DNA of 64,000 nt from Nocardia tengchongensis (GTDB taxonomy: Bacteria; Actinomycetota; Actinomycetes; Mycobacteriales; Mycobacteriaceae), in contig NZ_CP074371.1 of assembly GCF_018362975.1 (NCBI RefSeq), positions 4,092,001 to 4,156,000 on the forward strand. Direction: 5' to 3'. The notes under the pieces were generated by a model. It was given only the letters and a program-made list of their open reading frames with translations. It was not told where the DNA came from and searched no databases. A program made the translations under genes and the position numbers. Positions 1 through 8,963 of the stretch are shown in pieces (the first letter of the stretch is position 1; each line of letters opens with the position of its first letter).

Positions 1-1211
1 GTGAAGGCGGATTCAACCGTGCCGGCGGGGATCGCCGCGAGGGTGGCTACAACCGCGACCGCGGCGAGCGTCGTGAAGGCGGCTTCGACCGTGGTGACCG
101 CGGTGACCGTCGCGAGGGCGGGTTCAACCGCGGCGGCGAGAACCGTGGCGGCGCAAAGGGATTCGATCGTGATCGGGGTCCACGCGAGGAGAAGAAGAGC
201 TTCGCGCGGGACGCGGTCGACGCGACCGGTGGTGAGAAGCCGAGCGAGGAAAAGGATTTCGAGCAGACCGGCAACGGTGCGGCCGAGCGGTCGTTCGACG
301 GCGGTCAGGATCGTCGCCGGGGCGGCGAGGGCGCGCGGGCCGGTGGCGGCCGGCCGGGGGAGCGGCGGTCGGGTCGTCCCGACGAGCCGGGTCTGCCCGA
401 CGACGTGCAGGCCTCCGATCTCGAGCCCGCGGTGCGTCGCGATCTGCTGAGCCTGGACAAGAGCAATGCCGAGTCGGTGGCCCGGCACCTGGTGATGGTG
501 GCCCAGCTGCTGGACGAGGATCCGGAACTGGCGCTGGAGCACGCTCGCGCGGCGCGGCAGCGGGCCGGGCGGATCGCGGTGGTGCGTGAGACCGCCGGTG
601 TCGCTGCGTATCACGCCGGTGAGTGGGCCGAGGCACTCTCGGAGCTGCGCACCGCGCGACGGATGTCGGGTGGTGCGGGTCTGCTGGCCGTCATGGCCGA
701 CTGTGAGCGCGGTCTGGGCCGTCCCGAGCGGGCCATCGAGCTGGGTCGCAGTGACGAGGCGCGGGCCCTGCAGGGCGATGAGGCCACCGAGCTGCGCATC
801 GTGGTCGCCGGCGCGCGCATGGACCTGGGTCAGTTCGATCAGGCCGTGGTGACGCTGCAGACCGCCGAGCTGGATCCGGCGCGGACCGGGTCGGCCGCGG
901 CCCGCCTGTTCTACGCCTACGCCGAGGCCCTGCTGGCCGCCGATCGTGGGGACGAGGCGCTGACCTGGTTCATGAACGCGGCCTCCGCGGACCTCGACGG
1001 TGAGACCGACGCCGAGGAGCGCGCCGCCGAACTCTCCGGCCACGGTGACGATGAGGGCGCGGACTGGACCGCGGCCTTCGACGAGGACGACGACGAGGAC
1101 GAAGACGGCGAAGCCGCCGAGGATGAGTCGGATTCCCCTGCGGCGGAGCAGGATTCCGAAGACGATGGACCGGAGAAGTCCGACAAGCCCGCCGAGGGCT
1201 CCGAGAACTGA
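1..1211 (+). CDS. TPR-like protein with Arg/Gly-rich N-terminal tail (Rv1691-type), 5' end outside window
   Basis: The reading frame is open from base 3, so the start lies upstream of the window. The first ~60 visible residues are low-complexity, with repeated REGG(F/Y)(N/D)R and GDR blocks resembling RGG boxes. From about residue 135 an alpha-helical, Ala/Leu-rich region with TPR-like spacing follows (ALEHARAARQRAG, AGEWAEALSELR). The last ~50 residues are highly acidic (DDDEDED runs). It sits directly upstream of the HAD phosphatase, as Rv1691 sits before Rv1692 in M. tuberculosis. TPR proteins mediate protein contacts; the partner here is unknown. The RGG-like tail suggests RNA binding, which is inference only. 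Confidence 0.8.
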   Translation, partial: EGGFNRAGGDRREGGYNRDRGERREGGFDRGDRGDRREGGFNRGGENRGGAKGFDRDRGPREEKKSFARDAVDATGGEKPSEEKDFEQTGNGAAERSFDGGQDRRRGGEGARAGGGRPGERRSGRPDEPGLPDDVQASDLEPAVRRDLLSLDKSNAESVARHLVMVAQLLDEDPELALEHARAARQRAGRIAVVRETAGVAAYHAGEWAEALSELRTARRMSGGAGLLAVMADCERGLGRPERAIELGRSDEARALQGDEATELRIVVAGARMDLGQFDQAVVTLQTAELDPARTGSAAARLFYAYAEALLAADRGDEALTWFMNAASADLDGETDAEERAAELSGHGDDEGADWTAAFDEDDDEDEDGEAAEDESDSPAAEQDSEDDGPEKSDKPAEGSEN

Positions 1212-1301
1212 GGACCGGCAAGTGAACTCGACCGTGCGGCCGCGCAACAGCGCAGCCGCACGGTCGTTTCTGTATCTGTGAACAGCGAGAGGGACGGCAT
1301 T

Positions 1302-2198
1302 ATGCGACTGCGGGACCGGTTCGAGGCCTTGCTACTGGATCTGGACGGGACGCTGTTCCGCGGCCACGAGCGGATTCCCGGTGCGCCGGAAGCACTGTCG
1401 GCGGGGGATGCGCAGCGGCTGATGTACGTCACCAACAACGCGAGCCGTTCGGCCGACGCGGTGGCGCTGCATCTGCGGGAGCTGGGCTTCGACGCCCACG
1501 AGGACGAGGTGGTGACCAGCGCGCAGGCGGCCGCGCGGCTGCTGGCGCAGCGGATCCCGGCGGGCTCCACCGTGCTCGTGGTCGGCACCGACGACCTGAT
1601 GTCGGAGGTGGAGAACGTGGGCCTGCAGGCGATCCGCCGTTTCGACGGCGCGCTGCCGAGCGCTGTCGTGCAGGGACATTCGCCGCAGACCGGCTGGCCG
1701 GATCTGGCCGAGGCCGCCTACGCGCTGCGCTCGGGCGCACTGTGGGTGGCGGCCAATACCGATGCCACGCTCCCCACCGAGCGCGGCCTGGCCCCGGGCA
1801 ACGGGTCGATGGTCGCCGCGCTGCGGCACGCCTCGGGTCTGGAACCGATCGTGGCGGGCAAACCCTATGCGCCGCTGATGGAGGACGCGCTGGAGCGGGC
1901 TCGCACCCGCGACGCCCTGGTGGTAGGCGATCGCCTCGACACCGATATCGACGGTGCGCACGCCACCGGCCTGGAGTCGTTCATGGTGCTCACCGGCGTG
2001 AGCACCCTCGCGGACCTGCGCTCCCAGCCGACCGACCGGATGCCGACCTACATCGCCGAATCCCTTGACGCCCTGAACCATCCGGTGGCCGACCTGGACC
2101 CGATCGTGCCGGGCGAGGGTGACATCGCCGACACGATCGCGGCGGCCCTGGCCAAGGCCCCCGGCCGCGCCATCGCTGTCCGGTCGGTACCTGCGTAA
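1302..2198 (+). CDS. HAD-superfamily (IIA) phosphatase, Rv1692-type glycerol-3-phosphate phosphatase
   Basis: The protein is 298 aa with the HAD nucleophile motif DLDGT at residues 13-17, the NNASR segment typical of NagD-like class IIA HADs, the GKP lysine motif and the final GDRLDTDI acidic motif. The M. tuberculosis homologue Rv1692 dephosphorylates glycerol 3-phosphate, in glycerolipid recycling; the same reaction is inferred here from similarity and synteny. The ATG at 1302 is preferred because AGAGGGA lies about 8 bases upstream and it matches the mycobacterial N-terminus. A GTG at 1278 in the same frame would add eight residues. Its 3' end faces the methyltransferase gene across a 23-bp gap containing a small hairpin. 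Confidence 0.9.
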   Translation: MRLRDRFEALLLDLDGTLFRGHERIPGAPEALSAGDAQRLMYVTNNASRSADAVALHLRELGFDAHEDEVVTSAQAAARLLAQRIPAGSTVLVVGTDDLMSEVENVGLQAIRRFDGALPSAVVQGHSPQTGWPDLAEAAYALRSGALWVAANTDATLPTERGLAPGNGSMVAALRHASGLEPIVAGKPYAPLMEDALERARTRDALVVGDRLDTDIDGAHATGLESFMVLTGVSTLADLRSQPTDRMPTYIAESLDALNHPVADLDPIVPGEGDIADTIAAALAKAPGRAIAVRSVPA

Positions 2199-2221
2199 CC
2201 CGACCCACGAAGTGTGAAGGC

Positions 2222-2980
2222 TCACACCGGTTTTCGCGCTTCGAACAGGGTGCGGGCAGAGTGGGCGACGAACGGGCCGTGCTCGGCGATCTGCCGGTGC
2301 AGGTCGCCGAGGCGGTCCCGGTATCCGGCGACGGTGAACCCGGGCACCATCCAGATGACCTTGCGCAGGAAGTACACGACCGCGCCGATGTCGTCGAACT
2401 CCATGCGAAGTCGTTCCGGCCGCGCCTGCACGATCTCCAGCCCGGCGGCGCGCGCGGCGGCGGCTTCGGTGTCGGGGTCGCGTTCGCGGCGGGCCGCGGG
2501 TTGTGGTCCCAAGAAGTATTCGACGAGTTCGAACACGCTGGCCGGCCCGACATGCTGCGCGAAGTAGGTGCCGCCGGGTTCGAGCACCCGCGCGATCTCG
2601 CTCCACCAGACGGTGGCCGGATGCCGGCTGGTCACCAGGTCGAAGGCGGTGTCGGCGAACGGCAGCGGCGGTTCGTCGGGATCGGCGACCACCACCACGC
2701 CGCGCGGATGCAGCAGCCGTGTCGCCTGCGCCAGATTCGGCGGCCACGATTCGGTGGCGACCATGGTCGGCGGGAAGGTCGCGGCCTCGGCGAGCACCTC
2801 GCCGCCGCCGGTCTGGATGTCGAGGGCGGCCCGCGCGGTGGCCAATCGGGCCGCCTGCTGCCGCTGGTATCCCCATGACGGCCGCTGTTCGCGGGCGCGC
2901 CCGTCGAGCCAGGCGAAGTTCCATCCGGTGACCGGGGCGGCGTCGGCCTCGGCGATCAGCCGCTCGAAGTCGCTGTCCAT
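2222..2980 (-). CDS. class I SAM-dependent methyltransferase
   Basis: The protein is 252 aa. A SAM-binding glycine motif (DIQTGGGE) lies near residue 52, an acidic residue after a hydrophobic strand (VVVADPDE) and the post-motif FADTAFDLVTSRH follow, as in Methyltransf_11 proteins. The substrate cannot be read from sequence. The start at 2980 follows GAGGCGA on the minus strand; longer in-frame extensions have poor coding character and run into the promoter of the divergent gene at 3108. It interrupts the Rv1692-Rv1693 order, so it was probably inserted in this lineage. Confidence 0.82.
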   Translation of the reverse strand: MDSDFERLIAEADAAPVTGWNFAWLDGRAREQRPSWGYQRQQAARLATARAALDIQTGGGEVLAEAATFPPTMVATESWPPNLAQATRLLHPRGVVVVADPDEPPLPFADTAFDLVTSRHPATVWWSEIARVLEPGGTYFAQHVGPASVFELVEYFLGPQPAARRERDPDTEAAAARAAGLEIVQARPERLRMEFDDIGAVVYFLRKVIWMVPGFTVAGYRDRLGDLHRQIAEHGPFVAHSARTLFEARKPV

Positions 2981-3107
2981 TCGCCTCATCCTGTCAGGGG
3001 CTGCAACGGGTTTTCGGCGCAACGCCGCTGCCCCGGTCGGCGGGCTGATTCGGGATGCGGCGGGGTACGTGTGTTCGAATGCGGGTTCGGGTAGCGTTAT
3101 CGCCACG

Positions 3108-3440
3108 ATGACTACGCCCACGCCTCGCCCGCAGATTCCCGCGCCGGGACCTCACGCCGGCACGCCAGGATCCCACCCCGGGATGCCGGGGCCCCGCCCC
3201 GGGGCGCCGCTGCCCGGGCAGCATCTGGCGGGCGCGAATCAGGAGTTCGCCGACCCGGATCGGGTCAAGGTCGAGGTGGACGCGCTGCTGGCCGAATTGT
3301 CGGCGGGCGCGCCGAATCCGGGCTTTCCGGGCGCGCCGAGCGTGCACTCGGAGGGCACCGACATCGTGCGGCGCGCCAAGATTCTGGAGCAGGCGCACGA
3401 GGTGCTGGTGCAGGCGCTGGCCACGGTGGACAAGATCTGA
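3108..3440 (+). CDS. small proline-rich protein, Rv1693-like
   Basis: The protein is 110 aa, with a Pro/Gly-rich first third (PRPQIP, PGMPGPRPG) followed by a short helical domain ending EQAHEVLVQALATVDKI. It lies in the position of Rv1693, between the HAD phosphatase and tlyA, and its stop is one base before the tlyA start, so the two are almost certainly cotranscribed. The ATG at 3108 follows a TAGCGT -10-like hexamer at 3093 by a few bases, so translation may be from a very short leader. No function is known for this family. A longer upstream open frame exists but overlaps the divergent methyltransferase. Confidence 0.75.
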   Translation: MTTPTPRPQIPAPGPHAGTPGSHPGMPGPRPGAPLPGQHLAGANQEFADPDRVKVEVDALLAELSAGAPNPGFPGAPSVHSEGTDIVRRAKILEQAHEVLVQALATVDKI

Positions 3441-3441
3441 G

Positions 3442-4332
3442 GTGGCCAGGCGCGCACGAGTGGACGCGGAACTGGTTCGCCGCGGATTGGCGCGGTCGCG
3501 GGAACACGCGGTCGAGCTGATCAACGCGGGCCGCGTCCTGATCAATGGTTCGGTCGCCACCAAGGCGGCCACGGGTGTCGAGACCGCGACGCCGCTGCTG
3601 GTGCGGGAGCAGCCCGACGAGGTGCAGTGGGCCTCGCGGGGCGCGCACAAGTTGCTGGGCGCGCTCGCGGCGTTCGAGCCGCAGGGCGTGTCGGTGGACG
3701 GCAAGCGCTGCCTGGACGCCGGCGCGTCCACCGGCGGTTTCACCGATGTGCTGCTGTCGAAGGGCGCGAAAGAGGTGGTGGCCGCCGATGTCGGGTACGG
3801 CCAGCTGATCTGGCGGCTGCAGAACGACGACCGGGTCCACGTGCACGACCGCACCAATGTGCGTCAGCTGACGCCCGAACTCATCGGCGGCACGGTCGAT
3901 CTCGTGGTCACCGACCTGTCGTTCATCTCCCTGGCCCTGGTGTTGCCCGCGCTGGCCGCCTGCGCGGCCCCGGGCGCGGATCTGCTGCCCATGGTGAAGC
4001 CGCAGTTCGAGGTGGGCAAGGACCGGGTGGGTTCCGGTGGCGTGGTGCGGGATCCGGCGCTGCGGGCCGAGGCGGTGCGCGAAGTCGCCGCCGCGGCAGC
4101 GCGACTCGGTTTGCGGACCCGCGGGGTGACGGCCAGCCCGCTGCCCGGACCGTCGGGAAACGTCGAGTATTTCCTGTGGCTGCGCAAGGAGTCCGAGCCG
4201 GTCGGGACGGGTGACGGCACGGCCGTGGCGCCCGGTGACGGCGCGGACGTCGGTGGGGCCGCCTACGATGCTGACGAGGCGGCGCGTGTGGCGGCGCTGA
4301 TCGAGCGTGCGGTGCAGGAGGGTCCACAGTGA
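3442..4332 (+). CDS. tlyA: 16S/23S rRNA 2'-O-methyltransferase TlyA
   Basis: The protein is 296 aa. Residues 1-60 form an S4 RNA-binding domain ([17 protein letters not shown]). Residues 65-255 form an FtsJ-like methyltransferase with the SAM motif GASTGGF at 94-100, the TDLSFIS catalytic-aspartate segment and the MVKPQFE lysine motif. TlyA methylates ribose in 16S and 23S rRNA (C1409 and C1920 in mycobacteria) and is needed for capreomycin sensitivity. It starts with GTG one base after the upstream stop and overlaps nadK by four bases (GTGA). The ~50-residue C-terminal tail rich in Gly, Asp and Ala is not part of the usual fold. Confidence 0.95.
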   Translation: MARRARVDAELVRRGLARSREHAVELINAGRVLINGSVATKAATGVETATPLLVREQPDEVQWASRGAHKLLGALAAFEPQGVSVDGKRCLDAGASTGGFTDVLLSKGAKEVVAADVGYGQLIWRLQNDDRVHVHDRTNVRQLTPELIGGTVDLVVTDLSFISLALVLPALAACAAPGADLLPMVKPQFEVGKDRVGSGGVVRDPALRAEAVREVAAAAARLGLRTRGVTASPLPGPSGNVEYFLWLRKESEPVGTGDGTAVAPGDGADVGGAAYDADEAARVAALIERAVQEGPQ

Positions 4333-5294
4333 ACGCGGCTAGCCCGGCCAGAGAAGTACTGCTGGTCGCGCATCCCGGACGGCCGGAGATCACCGATACC
4401 GCGCATCGGGTCGCGAAGATCCTGTGCGGCGCCGGGATCGGGCTGCGGGTGCTCGAGGACGAGGCCTACAGCACCCGGTTCGACCCCAACGAGGAGGGCG
4501 CGGCCGACGGGTACCCGATGCGGGTGATGACCCACGATCTGGTGGCCGCGGTCGGCACCGAGATGGTGCTCGCGCTCGGCGGCGACGGCACGTTCCTGCG
4601 CGCGGCCGAACTGGCGCGCGCCGCGTCGGTGCCGGTGCTGGGAATCAATCTGGGCCGCATCGGTTTTCTCACCGAGGCCGAGGCCGAGCACCTGGACGAG
4701 GCGCTGTCGCAGGTGGTGCGGCGCGACTACACCGTCGAGGAACGGATGACCATCGACGTCTCGGTGCGCGTCGACGACACCGTGGTCGAGCGCGGCTGGG
4801 CGTTGAACGAGGCCAGCATCGAGAACGCGGCGCGCATGGGCGTGCTGGAAGTGGTGCTCGAGGTCGACGGCCGCCCGGTGTCGGCGTTCGGCTGCGACGG
4901 TGTGTTGATCGCCACTCCGACCGGGTCCACCGCCTACGCCTTCTCGGCGGGCGGTCCGGTGGTGTGGCCGGAACTCGAAGCGCTGCTGGTGATCCCGTCC
5001 AATGCCCACGCCCTGTTCGCGCGACCCCTGGTAACCAGCCCCGATTCGCTGATCGCGGTGGAAACCGTGGCGACGGGGCACGACGCGATCGTCTTCCTCG
5101 ACGGCCGGCGCACCCTCGCGCTGCCGCGCGGCGGCCGCGTCGAGACGGTCCGCGGGACCGAACCGGTGCGCTGGGTCCGGCTCGACTCCGCGCCGTTCGC
5201 CGATCGAATGGTGCGCAAATTCCAGTTGCCCGTGACAGGCTGGCGGGGGCGACGCCGAACGGAGAGCACGAGTGCTGACAGAGATCAGGATTGA
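4329..5294 (+). CDS. nadK: NAD kinase
   Basis: The protein is 321 aa. It carries the NAD kinase GGDGT motif at residues 84-88, the conserved NLGRIGFL strand, NEASIENAA, and the diacylglycerol-kinase-fold segment [15 protein letters not shown]. It phosphorylates NAD(+) to NADP(+), using ATP or polyphosphate in actinobacteria. GTG at 4329 overlaps the tlyA stop. The 3' end overlaps recN by 23 bp, giving an Arg/Ser-rich tail. The order tlyA-nadK-recN is conserved across Mycobacteriales, so this is an operon with translational coupling. Confidence 0.96.
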   Translation: MNAASPAREVLLVAHPGRPEITDTAHRVAKILCGAGIGLRVLEDEAYSTRFDPNEEGAADGYPMRVMTHDLVAAVGTEMVLALGGDGTFLRAAELARAASVPVLGINLGRIGFLTEAEAEHLDEALSQVVRRDYTVEERMTIDVSVRVDDTVVERGWALNEASIENAARMGVLEVVLEVDGRPVSAFGCDGVLIATPTGSTAYAFSAGGPVVWPELEALLVIPSNAHALFARPLVTSPDSLIAVETVATGHDAIVFLDGRRTLALPRGGRVETVRGTEPVRWVRLDSAPFADRMVRKFQLPVTGWRGRRRTESTSADRDQD

Positions 5295-7050
5295 CGGGCT
5301 GGGCGTAATTTCCACCGCCACCGCGCAATTCCACGAAGGTTTGACCGTGTTGACCGGTGAGACCGGTGCCGGCAAGACGATGGTGGTGACGAGCCTGCAT
5401 CTGCTCAGCGGCGCCCGCGCCGACGCCGGCCGGGTGCGCCTGGGGGCGTCGCGGGCCGTGGTGGAGGGCCGTTTCACCGTCGACGACGTGCACGACGGCG
5501 CGCTCGGCGAGGTCGAGGAAGTGCTCGAATCCACCGGGGCCGAACGCGATGACGACGGCAGCATCATCGCCGTCCGCACCGTCGGCAGCGACGGTCGTTC
5601 GCGCGCGCACCTGGGTGGCCGTTCGGTGCCCGCCTCGGTGCTCTCCGATTTCACCGGTCCGCTGCTGACCGTGCACGGTCAGAACGATCAGCTGCGGTTG
5701 CAGCGCCCGGACCAGCAGTTGCACGCGCTGGACCAGTTCGCCTCCGATACGGTCGCGCCGCTGTTGGCCAAGTATCAGAAGGCGCGAAAGGCGTGGCTGG
5801 ACAAGCGCAATCAGCTGCTGGAGCGGACGGCCCGCAGCCGGGAACTGGCGCTGGAAGCCGATCATCTGACCCAGTCGCTGGCCGAGATCGACGCCATCGC
5901 ACCCGAACCCGGCGAGGACGAGCATCTCGTCGGTGAGGTGCGCCGGCTCTCGGATCTGGATTCCCTGCGTGAGGCGGCGTCCATCGCGCACGACGCGCTG
6001 GCCGGTCCCGCCGATTCGCCGGGTGAGGGGTCCGGCGCGCTGGATCTGCTGGGCACCGCGCGCGCCCGCATCGAATCCTCCGACGATACGAAGCTGTCCA
6101 TGCTGGCTCCCCGTCTGGGCGAGGCGATTTCGGTGGTGGTGGATCTGACCACCGAGCTCAGCTCCTACCTGTCGGATCTGCCGTCGGATCCGGGTGCGCT
6201 GGAGTCCATGCTGACCCGCCAGGCCGAGTTGAAGACGCTGACCCGCAAGTACGCGCCCGATATCGACGGGGTCATCAAGTGGGCCGATGAGGCGCGCACC
6301 CGGCTCTCGTCACTGGACGTGACCGAGGAAGCGCTGGCCGCGCTGGGCGCGGAGGTCGAGACCGCCGCGGAGAAGGTGCGCGAGACCGCCCGCAAGCTGA
6401 CCACCGCGCGCGGCAAGGCGGCCGGGAAGCTGGCCGCCGCCGTGAGCACCGAACTGGGCGGCCTGGCCATGGGCCGCGCCCGGCTCGAGGTCGGCGTCGG
6501 CCCGATCCTGGCGGGCGTGCAGGATTCGGCGCCGCTGGTCATCGACGGCAAGGAGCTGCATGCCGGGTCGACCGGTGTCGACGAGGTGGAGTTCCGGCTG
6601 GCCGCGCACTCCGGCGCGCATCCGCTGCCGTTGAGCCGCAGTGCTTCCGGTGGTGAGCTCTCGCGCATCATGCTGGCGCTGGAAGTCGTGTTGGCCAGCT
6701 CCGAGCACGGCACCACCATGGTCTTCGACGAGGTCGACGCCGGTGTCGGTGGTCGCGCCGCGGTCGAGATCGGCCGGCGCCTGGCGCAGCTGGCCCGCAC
6801 CCATCAGGTCATCGTCGTGACCCACCTGCCGCAGGTGGCGGCGTTCGCCGACACCCACCTGGTGGTCGACAAGCTCGATGACGGCCAGGCCGTGAAGTCC
6901 GGTGTCAAGGCGCTGACCCAGGACGAACGGGTGGTCGAACTGGCTCGCATGCTGGCGGGCATGGGCGACACCGAGACCGGTCGCGCGCACGCGTGGGAAC
7001 TGCTGACCACCGCGCACTCCGAGAAGGTCGGCGCGGCCGTCGGCGAGTAG
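5272..7050 (+). CDS. recN: DNA repair protein RecN
   Basis: The protein is 592 aa, the usual RecN length. The SMC-like ATPase head has Walker A GETGAGKT at 29-36, a coiled-coil/hinge middle (about 150-400), ABC signature [11 protein letters not shown] and Walker [11 protein letters not shown]. RecN helps hold and repair DNA double-strand breaks in the cytoplasm. The GTG start at 5272 lies inside the nadK reading frame, so translation is probably coupled. A strong terminator hairpin follows 19 bp after the stop. Confidence 0.96.
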   Translation: MLTEIRIDGLGVISTATAQFHEGLTVLTGETGAGKTMVVTSLHLLSGARADAGRVRLGASRAVVEGRFTVDDVHDGALGEVEEVLESTGAERDDDGSIIAVRTVGSDGRSRAHLGGRSVPASVLSDFTGPLLTVHGQNDQLRLQRPDQQLHALDQFASDTVAPLLAKYQKARKAWLDKRNQLLERTARSRELALEADHLTQSLAEIDAIAPEPGEDEHLVGEVRRLSDLDSLREAASIAHDALAGPADSPGEGSGALDLLGTARARIESSDDTKLSMLAPRLGEAISVVVDLTTELSSYLSDLPSDPGALESMLTRQAELKTLTRKYAPDIDGVIKWADEARTRLSSLDVTEEALAALGAEVETAAEKVRETARKLTTARGKAAGKLAAAVSTELGGLAMGRARLEVGVGPILAGVQDSAPLVIDGKELHAGSTGVDEVEFRLAAHSGAHPLPLSRSASGGELSRIMLALEVVLASSEHGTTMVFDEVDAGVGGRAAVEIGRRLAQLARTHQVIVVTHLPQVAAFADTHLVVDKLDDGQAVKSGVKALTQDERVVELARMLAGMGDTETGRAHAWELLTTAHSEKVGAAVGE

Positions 7051-7068
7051 CGCCTACCCGAGACAGCG

Positions 7069-7107
7069 AACCGGCCGGACCCTTCAGGGGTCCGGCCGGT
7101 TCTTTTC
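7069..7107 (+). terminator. intrinsic terminator after recN
   Basis: A perfect 14-bp inverted repeat (7069-7082 and 7088-7101, loop TTCAG) is followed by CTTTTCT. It ends the tlyA-nadK-recN transcript and separates it from the convergent SRPBCC gene. Confidence 0.88.
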
Positions 7108-7139
7108 TGGCGCTGACGCGCCGATGCCGTAAAGGCGTC

Positions 7140-7559
7140 CTACTTGACTGCCTTGCGCACGCCGCCGATGAGGGCGTTGGTCAGAGCGCGCAGCCCGGGC
7201 TCCAAGATCTGGTCCGGAAGTGGGAGGCTCGGCTCGGACTCCATGGTGTAGACGACCCGGGTGCCGCCTGGGGCGTCGGAGAAGGCGATGGTGCCGACGT
7301 GGCGCTTGACCGGGGCGCCGGCGATGACGCGGTAGACCATGCGCTCGCCGGGGACGAGTTCGGTGGTCTCCTCGGTGGGGCCGATGCCCGCGATGCCGAG
7401 CTGGTACTGGGCGCCGACGCCGGACGGGCTGCCGATGCCGGGCTTCTTCAGCGAGATTTTGATGGGCAGAAAGGGATTGAGGCTGTCGCGCTCGGAGAAG
7501 AATTTGTAGACGACGTCGCGGGGGGCGGGAATGACGGTGTCGACCGTGGTGCTGGCCAT
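7140..7559 (-). CDS. SRPBCC-family (START-like) protein
   Basis: The protein is 139 aa. An N-terminal strand-helix opening (TVDTVIPAPRDVVYKFFSERDSL) and C-terminal long helix (ILEPGLRALTNALIGGVRKAV) fit the polyketide-cyclase/SRPBCC fold, which binds hydrophobic ligands in a cavity. No enzymatic residues can be assigned. It stands alone on the minus strand between recN and steA, where M. tuberculosis has no gene. A 16-bp palindrome lies 42-57 bp upstream of its ATG, so it is probably under a TetR-type repressor encoded elsewhere. Confidence 0.85.
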   Translation of the reverse strand: MASTTVDTVIPAPRDVVYKFFSERDSLNPFLPIKISLKKPGIGSPSGVGAQYQLGIAGIGPTEETTELVPGERMVYRVIAGAPVKRHVGTIAFSDAPGGTRVVYTMESEPSLPLPDQILEPGLRALTNALIGGVRKAVK

Positions 7560-7600
7560 GACGGCATTGTCTCCTTTCGTGCCGGTACACGGAGCATATC

Positions 7601-7616
7601 CTTACTGGCCGGTAAG
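7601..7616. promoter_or_regulatory. palindromic operator upstream of the SRPBCC gene
   Basis: CTTACTGGCCGGTAAG is a 16-bp inverted repeat with one mismatched pair near the centre. It lies 42-57 bp upstream of the SRPBCC start codon, overlapping the expected promoter. The TTAC-N6-GTAA half sites look like targets of TetR-family repressors; the cognate protein is not identifiable here. Confidence 0.55.
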
Positions 7617-7741
7617 AAGATAGCCGTGCACCGGGCACCCCTGCCCGACCGGGCCTCGAGCAACATCTCGGCGATCGAATGTCGAGGCTGACCGGCGCGC
7701 CTCCATCAGTGGTTGAGACTTTGGGGTGATCATCGGTCGCT

Positions 7742-8953
7742 ATGAAGATGATGGGCCTGCTGTCGCGCAATACCGAAACGCTGCCGGGTCTGACCGGGAT
7801 GGCCCGGGTGGACCGAAATACCAGGCGTTTGCTGCAGCGCGTGGGCTCGGGGGACGTGGTCGTCCTCGACGAGATGGACCTGGATCGGCTCACCGCCGAC
7901 CGGCTGGTCGAAGCCCAGGTGGCGGTGGTGGTCAACGCCTCGCCCTCGATCTCGGGCCGGTACCCGAACCTGGGGCCGGAAGTGCTGGTGGCCAACGGCA
8001 TTCAGTTGCTGGACGCGCTCAGCTCGGACGTGTTCAAGAAGATCAAGGACGGCGCCCGGGTGCGCGTCGAGGGCGGGGTCGTCTACGCGGACAAGCTCGC
8101 CAAGAAGGAGCCCGAGGCCCTCGTCGAGGGCATCGAACTCACCGAGACGACCATCGCCGAGCGCATGATCGAGGCCCGCAACGGGCTCGCCGACCACCTG
8201 GAAGCCTTCTCCGGCAACACCATAGAGTTCATCCGCACCGAGTCGTCTTTGCTCATCGATGGAATCGGTGTGCCGGATGTCGAAGTCGACATGAAGAAGC
8301 GGCACGTCGTGGTGGTGGCCGACGGTCCCGAGCACGCCGACGACCTCAAGCGCATCAAGCCGTTCATCAAGGAGTACGCCCCGATCCTTATCGGCGTCGG
8401 CCGCGGCGCGGACACCCTGACCCGCCACGGTTACCGCCCCGATCTGATCGTCGGCGATCCCGAGGAGATCACCGCGACCACGCTCAAGTCCGGCGCCGAG
8501 GTGATCCTGCCGGCCGACACCGACGGCCATGCCAAGGGTTTGGAGCGCATCCAGGATCTGGGCATCGGCGCGACCACCTTCCCGTCCTCTGGCGCGCCCG
8601 CGGATCTGGCGCTGCTGCTGGCCGACCATCACGGCGCGTCGCTGATCGTGACCGTCGGCGCGGCCGCCTCGCTGGACGACTTCTTCGATCGTGGCCGCCG
8701 CGATTCGAATCCGGCGACCTTCCTGACCCGTCTCAAGATGGGCACCAAGCTGATGGACGCGAAGGCCGTGGCCTCGCTGTACCGGCACCGGGGTTCCGGG
8801 TGGGCGGTCGCGCTGGTGGTGCTGGCCGCGCTGGTGGCGCTGGTGGTCGCGGTGCTGGCCACGCACATGGGTGGCGAGGCGCTGACCTGGGTTTCGCACA
8901 CCTGGGATCGCGGCTGGCACTTCGGCGAGCGGCTATTGGACCGGCAAAAGTAG
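7742..8953 (+). CDS. steA: cytokinetic ring protein SteA (Rv1697 / Cg1603 type)
   Basis: The protein is 403 aa. The large cytoplasmic part (1-340) contains a thiamine-pyrophosphokinase-like fold with ILIGVGRGADTL and LIVGDPEEI. One transmembrane helix (about 346-370, Ala/Val/Leu-rich) precedes a short external tail. In Corynebacterium glutamicum SteA and its partner SteB localise to the cytokinetic ring and link division to peptidoglycan hydrolysis. The next gene, steB, is 10 bp downstream. Synteny recN-steA-steB-pyrG matches Rv1696-Rv1699. An in-frame ATG three codons later is an alternative start. Confidence 0.93.
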   Translation: MKMMGLLSRNTETLPGLTGMARVDRNTRRLLQRVGSGDVVVLDEMDLDRLTADRLVEAQVAVVVNASPSISGRYPNLGPEVLVANGIQLLDALSSDVFKKIKDGARVRVEGGVVYADKLAKKEPEALVEGIELTETTIAERMIEARNGLADHLEAFSGNTIEFIRTESSLLIDGIGVPDVEVDMKKRHVVVVADGPEHADDLKRIKPFIKEYAPILIGVGRGADTLTRHGYRPDLIVGDPEEITATTLKSGAEVILPADTDGHAKGLERIQDLGIGATTFPSSGAPADLALLLADHHGASLIVTVGAAASLDDFFDRGRRDSNPATFLTRLKMGTKLMDAKAVASLYRHRGSGWAVALVVLAALVALVVAVLATHMGGEALTWVSHTWDRGWHFGERLLDRQK

Positions 8954-8963
8954 TAGGGGACCG

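Noticed and set aside
2568..3107. N-terminal extension of the small Rv1693-like protein
   Set aside because: It would overlap the divergent methyltransferase gene completely; ATG 3108 fits the promoter and composition.
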